Origin: Malurus cyaneus samueli
Lineage: Eukaryota; Chordata; Aves; Passeriformes; Maluridae
NCBI GenBank assembly: GCA_009741485.1
Contig: CM019217.1
Location: forward strand, 46,679,814-46,743,813
Length of the DNA: 64,000 bases
Reading direction: 5' to 3'
Every line of letters begins with the position of its first letter. Position 1 is the stretch's first letter. Below are positions 26,151 to 38,653 of this stretch, one piece after another. A program made the translations under genes and the position numbers. The notes beneath the pieces were generated by a model. That model saw only the letters and a program-made list of their open reading frames with translations. It did no database searches and was not told the DNA's origin.

Positions 26151-29100
26151 TGAATAAGAAAACCAGGAGTCAAGATTAGTTACCTAATACCAGCTGGTGT
26201 TTCTTCAGTCATTTGGGGAAAACTGAAGAAGAAATATGTAGGCTTCAAGTACTTCTATAATAATCTATGGTCTCATTATAATGAACTGTCAGAGAAAGAC
26301 AGAGAGTATTGAGATGAACTTCTTCAAATGTTTCAAATAAATTTGGCTTTATTGAGCACTGAGTCCTACCTTAAGATCAAGAAAATGAACTAAGGAGTAA
26401 TAATTGTGGAATATTATAGAAATAGCAATTCACTGAGAGATTAATACGTAGTCTATAAAGGCACAATTTGCCATTTGAAATTTTTGCAGGGGGACAGGAG
26501 AAGAGATGATGAAGATTTCAATAAAGCTACAATGAGGTTTAAAATACTATTGATTTCTTCAATTTGAGCTCAGAAGAGTTTGAATGCAGAGAGAGGCACC
26601 AAGTACTGAATCAGAGGTACTTGCTAGCCAAAGGCACAAGCCTGGGTATTTAAAGGCAGTTGTGCCTGCAGGCTGCAGTGGAAATGGTATCAGGGCAGCC
26701 GCTCTTCCACCACAACACAAATGGTCTTTCCAAGCAGTAAAAATTATTCAAGGCAGCAGATGAAGCCTCACAATCCTGTTACCAGGCCTACCTATCACAC
26801 ACAGAGATACATCTCTATCCATCTCAAGTCTGCTACTTAAAAAGAAACCTTCCTCTGCCTCCAGCTGTTCCTACTAATTTGAGATTGCATGTTTCTCTGT
26901 ACTTTTCATGCAGTAACCAAATGGCACTCACACATGCAAGTCTTGGATAAAGGCCATCTTTCACATCAATTTACTAGCTAACAGTCACTGCTGTGAGATT
27001 TTCCTTAGCTCATGATTCAGATTTGATTCCAAGCTGGTTCAGACCCCATGAATAATTTGAGTCTTCAGCTGTTTTGCCTGTGGTGGGTTTTGAAGACGGT
27101 TACATGGAAATGACCCGCACTCAATCTTTCTTGTCTACTTCAGACTTTCTTCAAACTCAGTAATTGTTAATATACAACCATGTGGGCTTCCTTTAAAATT
27201 AAAAAAAAAATAAAAAAAAAAAGGAGGAAAAATGAAAATTCTTCCAGGAAAATCCTGCCTGGGAAATAAAATATCAAACACTCATAGGCTCACTAAGAGT
27301 ATCTACACCTTGCAGAGGATCCAAGGACAATAGAAAAAGGATGCTCCCCCCGCTTCTAATCCATGGAAAACTAGGAATAACCTGGCTCTGGGATGTCCTG
27401 ATTTGTCTTGGGAGGACTCCTTATCCCCTGTGCTTATAAACACCAAAGTGAGACAAGTATGCCAAGACAAGAAAATGACTCAAAATCTATTGCATCTTGC
27501 TTCATTTGTTCACTTACAATGCAGTTTATAACTTGAAATAAAGTTTCTCCATCATAAACCCATCTTGTACTTTTCTTCCTTCCTTCTAAATTAATAGGCA
27601 ACATGAATGGCTAAGAACCACCTCTGACAAGCAAGCCTTTCCTAGAATTTTGATGCTACCACAAAAGTTAATATTGATGGAAACTGGCAGTGAAAGTTCT
27701 TGAATCAATGTCCTTGTAAAATTTTCTAACCAGAAAGCTATTCATAGCATTATAATCTGCATTTCTGCTGATTGTCAAAACTGAACTTACCTTGTGTCCT
27801 GCTGGAGCTCAGCTTCAAGTTTCCAATTTGAAAAAAACCCTAAAGTATTGTTAGGCACCTGGGTCATGGTGCTTCATCAAAGTGGATTTTGCCTCTCTCT
27901 AGTAATCTCTCAGATAATTTTCCTTTTTTATTTTCTTAATATATCAAAAATTTCAATGTTGTCATCATTCCTGTCACAATTTAGTGCTACAATCCTAACA
28001 TGTCCTTGTGACACCACCCTGCTTGGCTGTCTCAGGTGGGTGCAGTAGCCCACTAATAGATAACTTGCAACCAGCACTGATACAGCAGAAACACACAAGT
28101 GGACATGAGGAGGGAGCTCTGAGAGAGCTGCCAGCAGTAAGAGGGGACTCATGTCCATGTCTCCCATAGCTACATGTCTGCAGCTGCATTCACCAGTGGG
28201 CATTACGGGATGTTCTAGCTCACACTTCTAACAGCCTGCATATACCTAAGGTTAATTATTTAAAAAAAAAGGAGGAAAAGAAAAAAAAAGAAATGCTTGC
28301 GCATGAGGACAGTTAACCATTTAATAGTCTTACCAGGATTATAAGTAATATCTGGTTTTGCTTCTGGAGTATTGTTTTGACTCTGACCATCAGTCTGTCT
28401 GAGTACAACACTTAGTTTTCTTCTATTGCTAAACCAAGTCGGCCCTGCACCTCTGGGTCAAGGAACCACATACATGGAGTGCAGGCATTCCTGACAGCTC
28501 TTTCCAGTAGGACACCTTTAGGGGATCCAGACAATTGAGAGCATTTACCAAAGACATGGAAGGGGCCCACTTGAAATTCAGTGTACTGCCAGCTGCTGAG
28601 CCTGGGAAAGAGTTGCCTAAGCAGGAATGGGTTTTCCCTTCAAGGAAGAGACTTCCAAAAGATACTTTCATGCACACACAGCTGTTCCCTTCAAGCAGCT
28701 CAAATCCAAAAATGCCATCTTTCATCTTCAAGTGATACCTTGTCCACTTGTCCAAAATGATGAATGAGGTTGTGGATAATACACCCAGTTCTCTCCAGTT
28801 TCTGGCACCACCACAAAAGGCACAGGATCACTTTTGTTGGTTAACTCTTTTTCATAACACTAACTCCCTCAAGGTACCCCTCAGCTGTTAGCATTGTGTA
28901 CAGCTACATTTTGTGGTAGGAGAGCTTTCCAGTTTTCAGTGTTTCCCACATACCTTTGGGAAATAACTGTGAAAGAGGTATTTTCCAGGTATGTGTCTTG
29001 TAACAGTTTTCAGAAAACGCAGCACTGAACTCATGCCTTGCTATTCTTTGCCATGCTCAGACTAAGGAGCTGAAGAGGCTCATTACAACAAAAAGATTTG

Positions 29101-29452
29101 CCGGCTTTTAGGGCAACCATTTTCCTTTCTCTGCCTGTCTCTCCCTTCCTGCAAGATGATGGTCACAGGCTGTCCTGTTTTGTAAGATGTTTTGAGAGAA
29201 ATAAGTTAGGGAGGCAGTGGGGCAAGAAATTCCTTTCCACTCTTTTTTTTCCCCACTTATTTTCATTTTAAGTGGCACACTATGAAATAAGTCCTGTGCT
29301 TGAGCAAGCAGGGGAAGGATTTGGGTTTATTTCCCCTCCTCCCACTGCTGCCAACCAAAACAAAAGCAAGAGAAGGGAGAAGGTTAAATGCTGAGAAAGA
29401 GTTTGCACACACCCAATTTTGGAAAGCATCCACTCCTTTCCACTTCAGCATC
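26151..29452. other. Non-coding DNA with two A-rich tracts
   Basis: No gene recognised in 3.3 kb. Two A-rich tracts lie at 27195-27233 and 28260-28293. Both contain an A-run followed by GGAGGAAAA, a curious resemblance that is probably coincidence. Frames at 27794-28203 and 28429-28755 overlap in opposite directions and have no recognisable product. Confidence 0.5.
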
Positions 29453-29564
29453 ACGCCCTCAGGATAAACCCTCCCGGCGAGGCATAAACAAGGCGCCCTA
29501 TGGAAACCCAGGGCGCGGCTCTGGTGCGGGGATCGCTACTGCCCTGTGTGAGGCACCAGGAGCC
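29453..29564. promoter_or_regulatory. Compact CpG cluster
   Basis: Nine CpG fall within 112 bases (first at 29453, last near 29563), including GGCGCC and GGCGCGG words, against a background where CpG is rare. GC content is clearly above the flanks. It is too short for a classical CpG island, but retained CpG suggests an unmethylated regulatory core, a young insertion, or an exon. Small open frames cross it on both strands with no known product. The flanks do not show transposon ends. Confidence 0.4.
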
Positions 29565-31220
29565 GAGGGCTGTGTATGAAAGCTGGCTGCTGTGACATGA
29601 AAGCAAACACCTGCTATTCATATGCTTGACACCAAACATTGATTTCTCAACCTCTCTGCCACCCAAGAAACAGATGAATCCAAAACCTCTCTTTCCTACC
29701 TGGAAATAAAACAGTGGTAAAAATCAGGGGGTGCAAAAAGTCATGAAAAGACTGAAGACCTGTCTTGCCCTTAATTCATTTTTTAGGAGATGAAGCACAG
29801 ACTTCCTGCTCATCTTCTGCCTTGCTGGCAACACTTTTCCCAGTACACAAAACTGAGAGGCACTCTAAAAAGCTGTTTTATTTAATGTTTCTTCAACATA
29901 ATGCTCTGTTTACTTTTTATTGGTAGTGGTTTTTTTTGTTGTATATGCTCGGGCCAGAAGAGCATGGCTGCTGAGCATGTAATTCCCCCTGTGCAGTAAG
30001 GGAGATCAGCAGCAGCACTCTCACTATCAGTCCCTGGAGCTTAGTGAGAAGATTTTGTTTATAGGGGCACCTTGTCCTGTGCACCACAGGAGCACTGGGG
30101 AAAACTGCCAGTCCCAAATCCTGTCAGCACGTTTGGTGAAGAGGGGGAGCTTGCAAACAGCATTGTGTGGGTGGCTCGATTTTCTGGACAGCACAAGCAA
30201 CATGCAGCACAACTTGCCTTGTGTTTGTTCTTGCCACAGTCCGCAGACACCACACCCTCTGCTCCCCACGAGCTTGGTGGGTGCAGTGTTGACTGCTTTG
30301 AAAAATGAGTATACTAGGGACAGGGAGAAAACTACAGCCAGTGGGAGCAGAAGAAAGCTGGGATTGAGAGCCCCATATGAAATTTTCCTAACTCTGGGTG
30401 TCTGCTGGATTTGGCTCAGTCCCTGAGTGAGGGGAAGATTTGGGATGTTCTCCTCTGAAAGCAAATACCCGCAGTTACAATGCATAAATTACTTTATGGG
30501 TACAAAACCCTCGAGGATGCATCTCAGACTCATATAATTTTTTCATGGGCTTCTCAGATTTGCAATAGCTGATAGATGTGTAAAATCCCAAGAAGCTAGA
30601 AACTCCCTCGTGAATCCCAATGTACAGATGCCACAAAGCAAAAATTATCTCTGGTAATGTAACCATTAACTCATACTTAGAATTTCCCCCTGCAGATTTA
30701 TCTCTTTCTTCTCCCCCACCTCCCTGTCCCCCGGATCCCACATGTTTGTGGAGATTATACCTACTTTTAATTAATTCAGGAGTTTTGATAACTCTCCTCA
30801 CATGAATGTAGAAGATGTTTTCTGAAAAACTGAAGCATAACAGCAGGTTCTGAATCCAAAGGCCTGAAAGAGAAAAATAAAACCAAAATTGAAGTGGTCT
30901 GTGAGGCTGATAGAAAGAAATTGCCTTTTCTAAACTGTATTTCCTTAAGCAAAAATATTTGGAATCTACATGAATATTTATGCAGAATTACACCTTGAAT
31001 AAATTACTTTGAAATTATGAAAATTATATACCACTACTTCAGCCAGGAAAGTGTAAGTAACAAAGTGGAACTCCCTCCATTACAAATAGAAAGACCTATT
31101 TCTTATTGTTCTCACTCTGGCTGATCAGGTTTGGTGAAATAAACTCACTAATGAGCTGGCAGATACAAACACAGACCTTTGAAGCTTTTTCCTTGATTAT
31201 TAAGAGAAACAGGGACATGT
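29565..31220. other. Non-coding DNA with moderately GC-rich intervals
   Basis: No gene recognised. Around 30027-30485 several frames overlap on both strands (152 codons minus, 123 codons plus), again a sign of composition. The 152-codon minus-strand frame has one hydrophobic stretch but no recognisable domain. Confidence 0.5.
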
Positions 31221-31300
31221 CCAGAAATCTTGCAATTACAGCCCAACCATTTTGAAATGCCCAGAAATCTTGCAATTACAGCCCAACCATTTTGAAATGC
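31221..31300 (+). repeat. Exact 40-bp tandem duplication
   Basis: Bases 31221-31260 and 31261-31300 are identical over all 40 positions, each starting CCAGAAATCT and ending TTTGAAATGC. No difference has accumulated, so the duplication is very recent, is a polymorphic allele, or is an assembly error. The unit is not low-complexity, and the flanks do not continue the repeat. Confidence 0.95.
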
Positions 31301-34300
31301 ACTCTGTTGGTGGCCAGTCCCTGGCTAACGAGGGGCATTTTGAAACACGTGGTAGCTCCTTCTTCAGCCTCTCACTCATGTCTCCATGTGCTCCCCCTCT
31401 GCATCCACCCAGCCCTGCTCCCCGGCACAGGGGCAGCCCTGTGAACTCCTGGCCATGGGAGCCAACTCCGCCACCGAGGGACTCTCCTGACCATGTGTTT
31501 TCACAGCATGGAACCCATTTCACACCACTCCTCTCCTTCAGGTTTCCCTCCCCTTGGGCCTAAGTAACACTACTGTGGCACTGACTTCAATAAGTAACTT
31601 TTTATTGTGTCTAATCATGTGCAAATGTGTTAAAATTGGTAGTTTTTAGCAAACAGTTATGGAACATATTACCGTAAGGCATTTGTTCATGGCGTGACAA
31701 TGATTGGCTCCATGCCACTTAAATGTTTTATTTAATAATGTGGGAATTTCAGTGTGTTTTCCTTTCATTATTTTTAACTTGAAAACAGAAACAGAAAGCC
31801 CCTTCTTTAAAGTTAAAACTTTACCGCCTAGAGTCTGTCAAAAGCAATATAAGCATCTGGATTTTAAAAAGGGAGCTTTTGCAGGATGTTAATTTAATAT
31901 ACTGGCATATTTCATGCATACTTTTTATATTTTGTATGCTTGGAGCTATCTCTAGAGTGACCACCCAGGAACAACAGACTTTTCAAAATTCAACACTCAC
32001 GAGAAAAAGATGATGTTCATGTAACTTTGCACATTTCAGGTAATATCTGCCAATCCTGGAAAACAAATGTTATGCATAACATTTCAGCTGTTCCAGCAAT
32101 GCATTTATATAAGCCATCATGTAAAATAAAAGAGTTTACATTACAAACAATCTAACCTTTAGCTCCCAGAGGGTTACAGTTCTAAAACAATTCCACTTTT
32201 AATAAGGTGTGCTATGAGTAGGAACATCTTCAATCTCACACGAGCAAGAACTTTTCAAGGTAACATCTCAAGTAAGCCCACACTTTCTTGGCTAAGATTC
32301 CACATTGCATTGTATGTCATGTGAGAAGAATTAAGAATCAAGTATGGGCTACTATTCTAAATTGGGAATGTCCTTAGAATAAGGAAAAACATACATACGT
32401 CTTTCCCTAGTATCCTGAAAAACTTCTGCTGAGGTCTTTTGCAGTACCCCTCAACTAGAATAAAGAAATCTCCATTGTTAATGTGAGCATTGGTTGCTGA
32501 CTGGCTTACGCACTTCAGGAAAAAACACACTTTTTGAGAAACGTAGTCTGAAAATACAGTGTGTTCTACATGAAGCAGTTCTGTTTGTGCAAGTGATTTG
32601 CTCATACGTTTTCATAAATAAAGTTTGGAACCACAAGGGAAAAAATTGTTTTCAGCTGAACTCTTTAATTTCAGAAATTGCTCTTTTCAATTCCTTACAT
32701 ATATATATGCATGCCTATACATAATTTTACTTCTATTTTTAAACCATTTTCCTGTCTTCAACTGTTCTGTGGACTTTCTTTGGGTAACTGGCCTGAAGCT
32801 CCCATATCAAACAATTAGTATTGGCAAACCATTCTCCTCCTGACTGTTCTGTAAGAGACAATTGAAGAGTAAAGCATGAATACATTGACTATTTAAGATT
32901 AATATGAATGATAAATACACAAGACTGTCCCAACACACAAATTACAAGAACAGAATAGATGGAAAACCAAACAGCAGAAAAAGTGGCATATTTAGCAGAT
33001 ACAGACAGACCTAGAGTGAGATACAATGGGTTACATTTCATGCTTCATCACTGAATTTTTTGTTAATCTATTTTTGAACCCTACTGTGATGGTCTTGCTG
33101 TAGTTATCCAATAATTCAATGTCCTCTCTTCACTATATCATATTTTATTTTGGTTTTTTTTACAATCTTCTTAACCATTTTTTTCCAAAATTACAAAGTG
33201 TAGTACAAAAGCCCTATTCTTTAAAGAGCAGAGGAAAAAGTAGCATTAGGAAGAAAGACCTGGGCTGCTGCCTCTACTACAGATTTACCAGTTCTTTTAC
33301 CTGACAACTAGAAGTTATGCCAGCTCCACTACAATAGTTTCTGGAGTGAAATAAAGTGAATTTAAAGGATTCTTCAGTTTCAGCTGTGGAAGCATTAGCT
33401 GCAGAACTGGAGAAACTGGGAGTGCTTTGGAAGCTGAAGAATCAGGAAGTGGAAGGGTTACTTGATTTTCACATTTTTGTTTTATGTTTTAAACCCAATT
33501 TGAACTCAGGCACTGAGATTCATCCCACTTGAAATAACACAGTTGAAATAATTGTGCTTACCCAGAGCCGCTACAGGCACTGGTGGACACAATTTAAGCG
33601 ACCTGATGACTGTGGTGGGCAGATTACGGAGGAGAGAACCACTCGCTGCTGGTGCCAGAATGACTCTTTGACCTTTTTGTGGAGCACCTGAACAGCCTTG
33701 GTTATCTCCTGCTCAATCTACCAGTAACAGAGGATGAACAGAATAATTTTTAATTAGTTACAATCATGACTCGTACATTCACATATCTGAAAAAATTAAA
33801 GGAAAAAAACCTCCCTGCAATTTTTCAATTTTTTAGAGTTGGTTTAGTTTGGTAGAGTTTTTCCTAAGGAAAATTTCCTCCTATATATTGTTTTAAAAAA
33901 CAATTATGTTATAAAATAAATATTGGCAGAAAAATGGTGAAGTTTAGGCATCCAGAGTCTCTCTTAGCAAATGCTGCATGAACAAGCTGCCAGGAGCCCG
34001 ACAGCTGCATCTGATTTTCATAAAAGGGAGCAGATTGCTTCAGCTGCCCCCCGTAGGAAGGTGAGGCCCAGGGTGTATCCTGGCAGGCACAGCTCCTGCT
34101 GTCCCAGCCATCCCACGCACAGGACAGAGCAATCTTACATCATGTCCCACAGCCTACCAAACCCCTCTCGCGTGGAGCGGGAATTCAGCATTTCCCACAC
34201 ATCCGACTAACTTGGGAGTGAGGCTATGACAGAAATAAGGGCACTTAGCCACTTCCTAACCCAACTATACTCTGTGAATACAATTAGAGAGGATGGAATA

Positions 34301-34439
34301 TAATAGACTAACAAAAGCCTTTTTTCATGCACTCTGATAAGAAGGACTTCCCTAGACATTAATAGCTTGCCTAAGTATCACTGTCAAAAGTCCACTCAGG
34401 CTGCTCAGGAGGGCAACATTTGAGGCAAGAACTGCAATG
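31301..34439. other. Non-coding DNA, GC-richer at both ends
   Basis: GC-richer, pyrimidine-rich DNA at 31360-31560, then AT-rich DNA with nothing recognised. The interval 33970-34215 carries several CpG and a 79-codon frame of no known family. A short inverted repeat, ATTGTTTT/AAAACAAT, lies near 33887-33904. Confidence 0.5.
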
Positions 34440-35060
34440 AACATCTTTAAGAGGATTTATTTTTCACCCGAGTCTACAAAATGTTATTTATGATTGCATG
34501 ACCACTACCAGTTGCTGATGATAACACACTTGGCTTTTTACATCTTTTGTGCCACCTGAATTCCAGCTTCGAGAAATCCTACACTGCAGCGAAAGGCAGG
34601 AAGATGTCAAAAAGCATATGCTATGACTTATCACACCCCAAACATGCTGAGAACACAGACGCTATGTAATGCCTGATAGAGTGCTTTTGCGTTGGGACAT
34701 CAACAGCTTTCCCTTTGTCAGTAGCTCTAAATGAATTGGAAGATCACTGTGCTACAGCTTCTCAGTGAGGAGAGCTGTCAGCAGCTCTGCAATGGCCATC
34801 TGGGGAAAACAAACGCTTGGCCCAAAGTGAGATGACGTAACAGATGAGGAGCACTGGCAGGGACATGGTGGATTATATTAAAAACCTATCTTATTTGTTA
34901 GCTAGCTGTAGATGACAGCATTGGAGTGCACAATAAAATGCATTTATGATGCTCCGTAAATCCCTTGGGTTCACCACATTTGTCTACATTGTGAGCTCAT
35001 TTATTGGCCACGAATAAAACAGAAGTCAGTTGTGTTTCATTCAAGATTAAAATCGTTAGT
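34440..35060. promoter_or_regulatory. Candidate conserved non-coding element / enhancer
   Basis: Repeat-free, frame-free 620 bases with a high density of transcription-factor-like words. TGACGTAA at 34833-34840 is a CRE/PAR-bZIP type site. TTTATTGG at 35000-35007 and ATTTATGA words near 34490 and 34943 are posterior-HOX/CDX type sites. CpG retention is modest. The style matches vertebrate developmental enhancers. Conservation cannot be measured here, and each motif alone is common. Confidence 0.3.
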
Positions 35061-36514
35061 TATCTATATCTCAAATAGTAGCTGCTGCATAGTGCAGAAG
35101 TCTGTTGATTATATTCTGCCTTTTTTTTGGCATGCACCTTTTCACATAAATATCCTTGTACATTTTTTTGGTAAGAGAACATAAATGTTTTCCTGACTAC
35201 ATTGTAAGATAATGTGCAATATGTATTATTTTAGCTCTACGCAGAAAAGGAGAAAATCTAAACAACGACAAATGCCAAAACTCAAGTGTCTGCTGCTCCA
35301 GTTTTATGAAGAACATTCTTTGTGCTTAGAAAGATTTAATCACATTAATGTTATTAAAGATAATATAATAATTCCTACAGAATGATGATCAATTCATGGC
35401 TATATCATAAGCATACAAAGGTTATCTAGTTGCTTATCTTTTGCATACACTGTTAGGTCTTGTCTGACCCATGGCAACAGAATGGGTGAGATATGGATCC
35501 CCCACTTGATGGTTAAAGAAGAATGACTGTTTAGTTCAGTCTCTTGACTTACATCAGGTTAATGGGGATCCTAAGCAGGCAAATAAAAAAGAAAAAAAGT
35601 CCTTTTGGGCCAAATATCTGGCACTTCAACAATATTGGTGAGGATGCAGTGAATTAGCAGGTCAAGCGATTGCATCCCTTTTTTAACACGACACTGAGAA
35701 GTCTACATGGTTGGGTCCCAATGAGAGCCCCTTCTAACTGCAGAGATGTAAAAGGAAAAGGAGACGGTCCTACGGTCCTACTTGTGTATTCACTACTTAG
35801 AAAATACTCAAAGCAAGCACAAGAGAACATATTTACTACTTTCAGTGTTGGCCCACTCTTTGTGATGTGGAAGTTTGCACTGAAGAGCCTCAGCCAATAG
35901 ATTTCATCCTGGTGCTTTACAATACATGTGCCAAGTAACAAAACCATGTAAGTTGAAATGTAGCAACAGAGAGGAGGAGCAGAAATCCAGTGGGGTGTTT
36001 TATTTAGAAACAGAAATTTGCCGTTGTAGTCTGTGTCAATAGTCAAGCTTATATTTATTCATAGAAAGAAGAAGGGAAGGGAAGTATCTTGAATAGATTT
36101 CAGAGGATCATCTCTGTCACCAGGACTTCAGCAGAGACACAGATTTAATTTACAGCTTTCTCAACGGAGAGGTGAACAGTATGGCATGTTCTAAAAATTA
36201 AATGCCAATTATTAAAGACATTTACTTATTACATGTGAACTTGTGTCTGGACTTAATTTGGGGAGGTTGTACATTTCAATACGATTCACTGAAAAAGCTA
36301 CAGAAAACACACATTTGCATAGCTCTATTTGCTTGGTCTCTTTGTTCAAAGTTGCCATATTTTTCAAGCACCTTCCTTTACAGAATGGCAAAATCAAAAT
36401 AATAATTAGGAGTCATGTGTTACTTAAAATGTTTCCATAGCTCTCAATAGTAAATAATTCCTATCTCCCTGCAAAGCAGGCAATTTTCCTGTGATTTCAG
36501 AGAATGCAGGAGAG
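35061..36514. other. AT-rich non-coding DNA
   Basis: No gene recognised. The 130-codon minus-strand frame at 35654-36046 overlaps a plus-strand frame and has no domain. A tiny 8-bp duplication (ACGGTCCT twice) lies at 35764-35779. Confidence 0.5.
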
Positions 36515-36610
36515 TTTAATGCTCTGGTCTGGGACCCAGATTAGCAGAGTTTTGCTGCCAGTTCAAAACTGTGACCTTAAACCAATCATATCTTCCCCTC
36601 CCTTTACAGG
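36515..36610 (+). mobile_element. MIR-like SINE relic
   Basis: The order of words follows the ancient MIR/AmnSINE plan: TGCTCTGGTCTGGGACCCAG, then TTTTGCTGCCAGT, then CTGTGACCTTAAACCAATCA, then a C/T-rich end. The last but one fits the well-known conserved core of these SINEs (tGTGACCTTgggCAAgTCA). It is diverged, with no clear ends. Such old copies survive mainly in slowly evolving loci and some have become enhancers; it abuts the candidate block just downstream. Confidence 0.5.
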
Positions 36611-36624
36611 CCCATTCTTTTCCC

Positions 36625-36800
36625 TTTGCTTGTAACTTCTTGACCATTTAGGGTGCTTTATTCATCCATGAACAGCTGTCAGTTTGCCTGCATTCCTTCC
36701 CTTCCGTCATTGGGATCTGTCGAGGTTTTGTCCCTAATCACAATCTAATTGGCTGTTTAAAATGCATAATCCTCTTCAGAAGATTACTGTAGCAGAGGCT
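36625..36800. promoter_or_regulatory. Possible conserved non-coding block beside SINE relic
   Basis: Repeat-poor 175 bases with TAAT/ATTA words, a MEIS-type CTGTCA inside ACAGCTGTCAG (36672-36682, which also holds an E-box), and two CpG. It follows the MIR-like relic almost directly. Enhancer status is a guess from composition. Confidence 0.25.
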
Positions 36801-38653
36801 TCCAGGAAATGTGTGCTCCTGTGGTATTGAAGGTCTTTGGTGTAAAAGCTTGAGGCTTTCTACCCAATTTCTCCCACCACTTCAATAGAAACATTTGGAA
36901 GAAAGCACAGGCAGCTTCCTAAAGTCTTCTACAGCATTGCATTTCCTCTGGAAAACAGCAATGGTCTGTGGGTGAGTTATATGTTTGCACTGATGATTTG
37001 AAGGAGATGTAATGTAACAACAGACTGGATTAATAGACAAATTATTGAACTTCATTCTAAACCATTCCCAATGTGCGTAATTTAAATAACTTTATAAAAA
37101 ATAAGTATTTACAAGAAACTGCATGTCTACCATCAGGGTTTTTTCTTACCCAAAGACTGAAAAATATGATACTACAGTCTACTGAAGTTCTTAATCAATG
37201 AAGAGGAAGAGAAAAGGTGAGGAGAAAAGAGAGAAAGAGAATTACAGGGGAATTAACATTCCTAACCTGCTAAAGACCCAATAGCCACTGTTGGAAAAGG
37301 GATATCTTCTATAATAACCACATTCATTATGCATTACTAGTAAAATCCTGACAGGTTTATCAAGTCATTATACAGAAACCCTACCACCAGTGCATGCTCA
37401 CATACCAGAAGCCCGCAATCTAAAATTACATGTTTGGGCATTCATTGGATAAGAATATTCCAGTGGCTAAGATGAGTGAAAAAAAAAAGAAGAGATAAAA
37501 AGAAGGAATCTCCTAATAACATAAGAAGAGTCAGACATATCTCCAATTCTTGACAACTGCTTTATTTCCATCATCATTATCTCGACATTACCCCTATAAG
37601 CTCCCTGAAAATACCTTGGAAAAAGGATACCTCAGAATCCCCTGATATTATGAAACGATGAGTTTTAATTGCCTAAACCAATGTTCTCTTCCACATTTTC
37701 TCTCTTTACAAAAGATCCTAACAGACTTGAAGTGCTCAGGACAGAAACAGGGGAATAGTATGGAACACAGCAAATTTAAACACAAATTAGTTTAAAATTT
37801 AACTGAAATAATGCACGGTTTTGAACTGACTTCTGTGGAGCTGGGTGTTCTTATGGACCAGAAACAACATGGATGGAAAGTGAGGGTGTGTTTTCGGAGG
37901 AAAGGTTATGATGACACTTAAGAGCAACATCTGGTTTACCCAAGAATAAGTGCCAATAAACACCTTCAGATGGAGAATTGATCATAGGCCTCAGCAATCA
38001 CACTGGAGACATGTGAAATTTATTGTAGGCCTCCCTGTTATTTACCTCACTAGAAGAAGCACAGTGCTAAGAGTGAAGAACAAACAAACAAACCAACCCA
38101 CCAGCTCATGAGGATGTCAAACAAACTGAAGCAGGAGATGAAGGCAGCGAGGCACTGTGGTAGAGGCAGTGATCTAGGCTCACAGCTCACATCTCCGACT
38201 CTTTTTGTGTCCAAGTAAGTGGAGGCCTGGGAACATTATCTCCCACCTTTTGATGCTTATTTATTTGATTTACACTGGAACAGCAAAGAGCAAAAGCAAA
38301 ACAAAGATTTGGAGATTTTACTAATAAAGTGTGGTTGGATGACATTTCCAGGTCACAGAATTCAACTTAGGTGGGTCCTTAATTAATTTCCCTGCTGAAT
38401 CTGGCCAAAGCATTCCTTGGTGTTGTGCTCACCAGCAGCAGTCTGCACTGCAGGTACCAGTAGGAAATTGCACACATGTGTTCTAAAATTGAAGTCCTAA
38501 TGGAGAATTTGAATAAAATTACCTGAAGCAGAGTCATCAGTGCATCTCAGGGAGTATCTAAGCAGTGTCAGAAGCAGGGAATGTTTTTTCCATGCTGGCT
38601 CTGTTGTAAGCAAAGAAAAAAAGTTTCAATACAGTAGTTAAAAAGTAGTCATG
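36801..38653. other. Non-coding DNA, possible SINE trace near 38150
   Basis: No gene recognised. A purine-rich run lies at 37199-37240 and a (CAAA)n run near 38081-38096. Bases 38148-38215 (GGCACTGTGGTAGAGGCAGT onward) weakly resemble a tRNA-derived SINE head, too decayed to call. Confidence 0.45.

Noticed and set aside
30027..30485. 152-codon minus-strand frame opposite a 123-codon plus-strand frame
   Set aside because: Mirror-image open frames on both strands indicate base composition, not two genes.
34709..34720. TTCCCTTTGTCA, the 5' half of miR-204/211
   Set aside because: The match stops after 12 bases and no complementary arm lies nearby, so no precursor hairpin.
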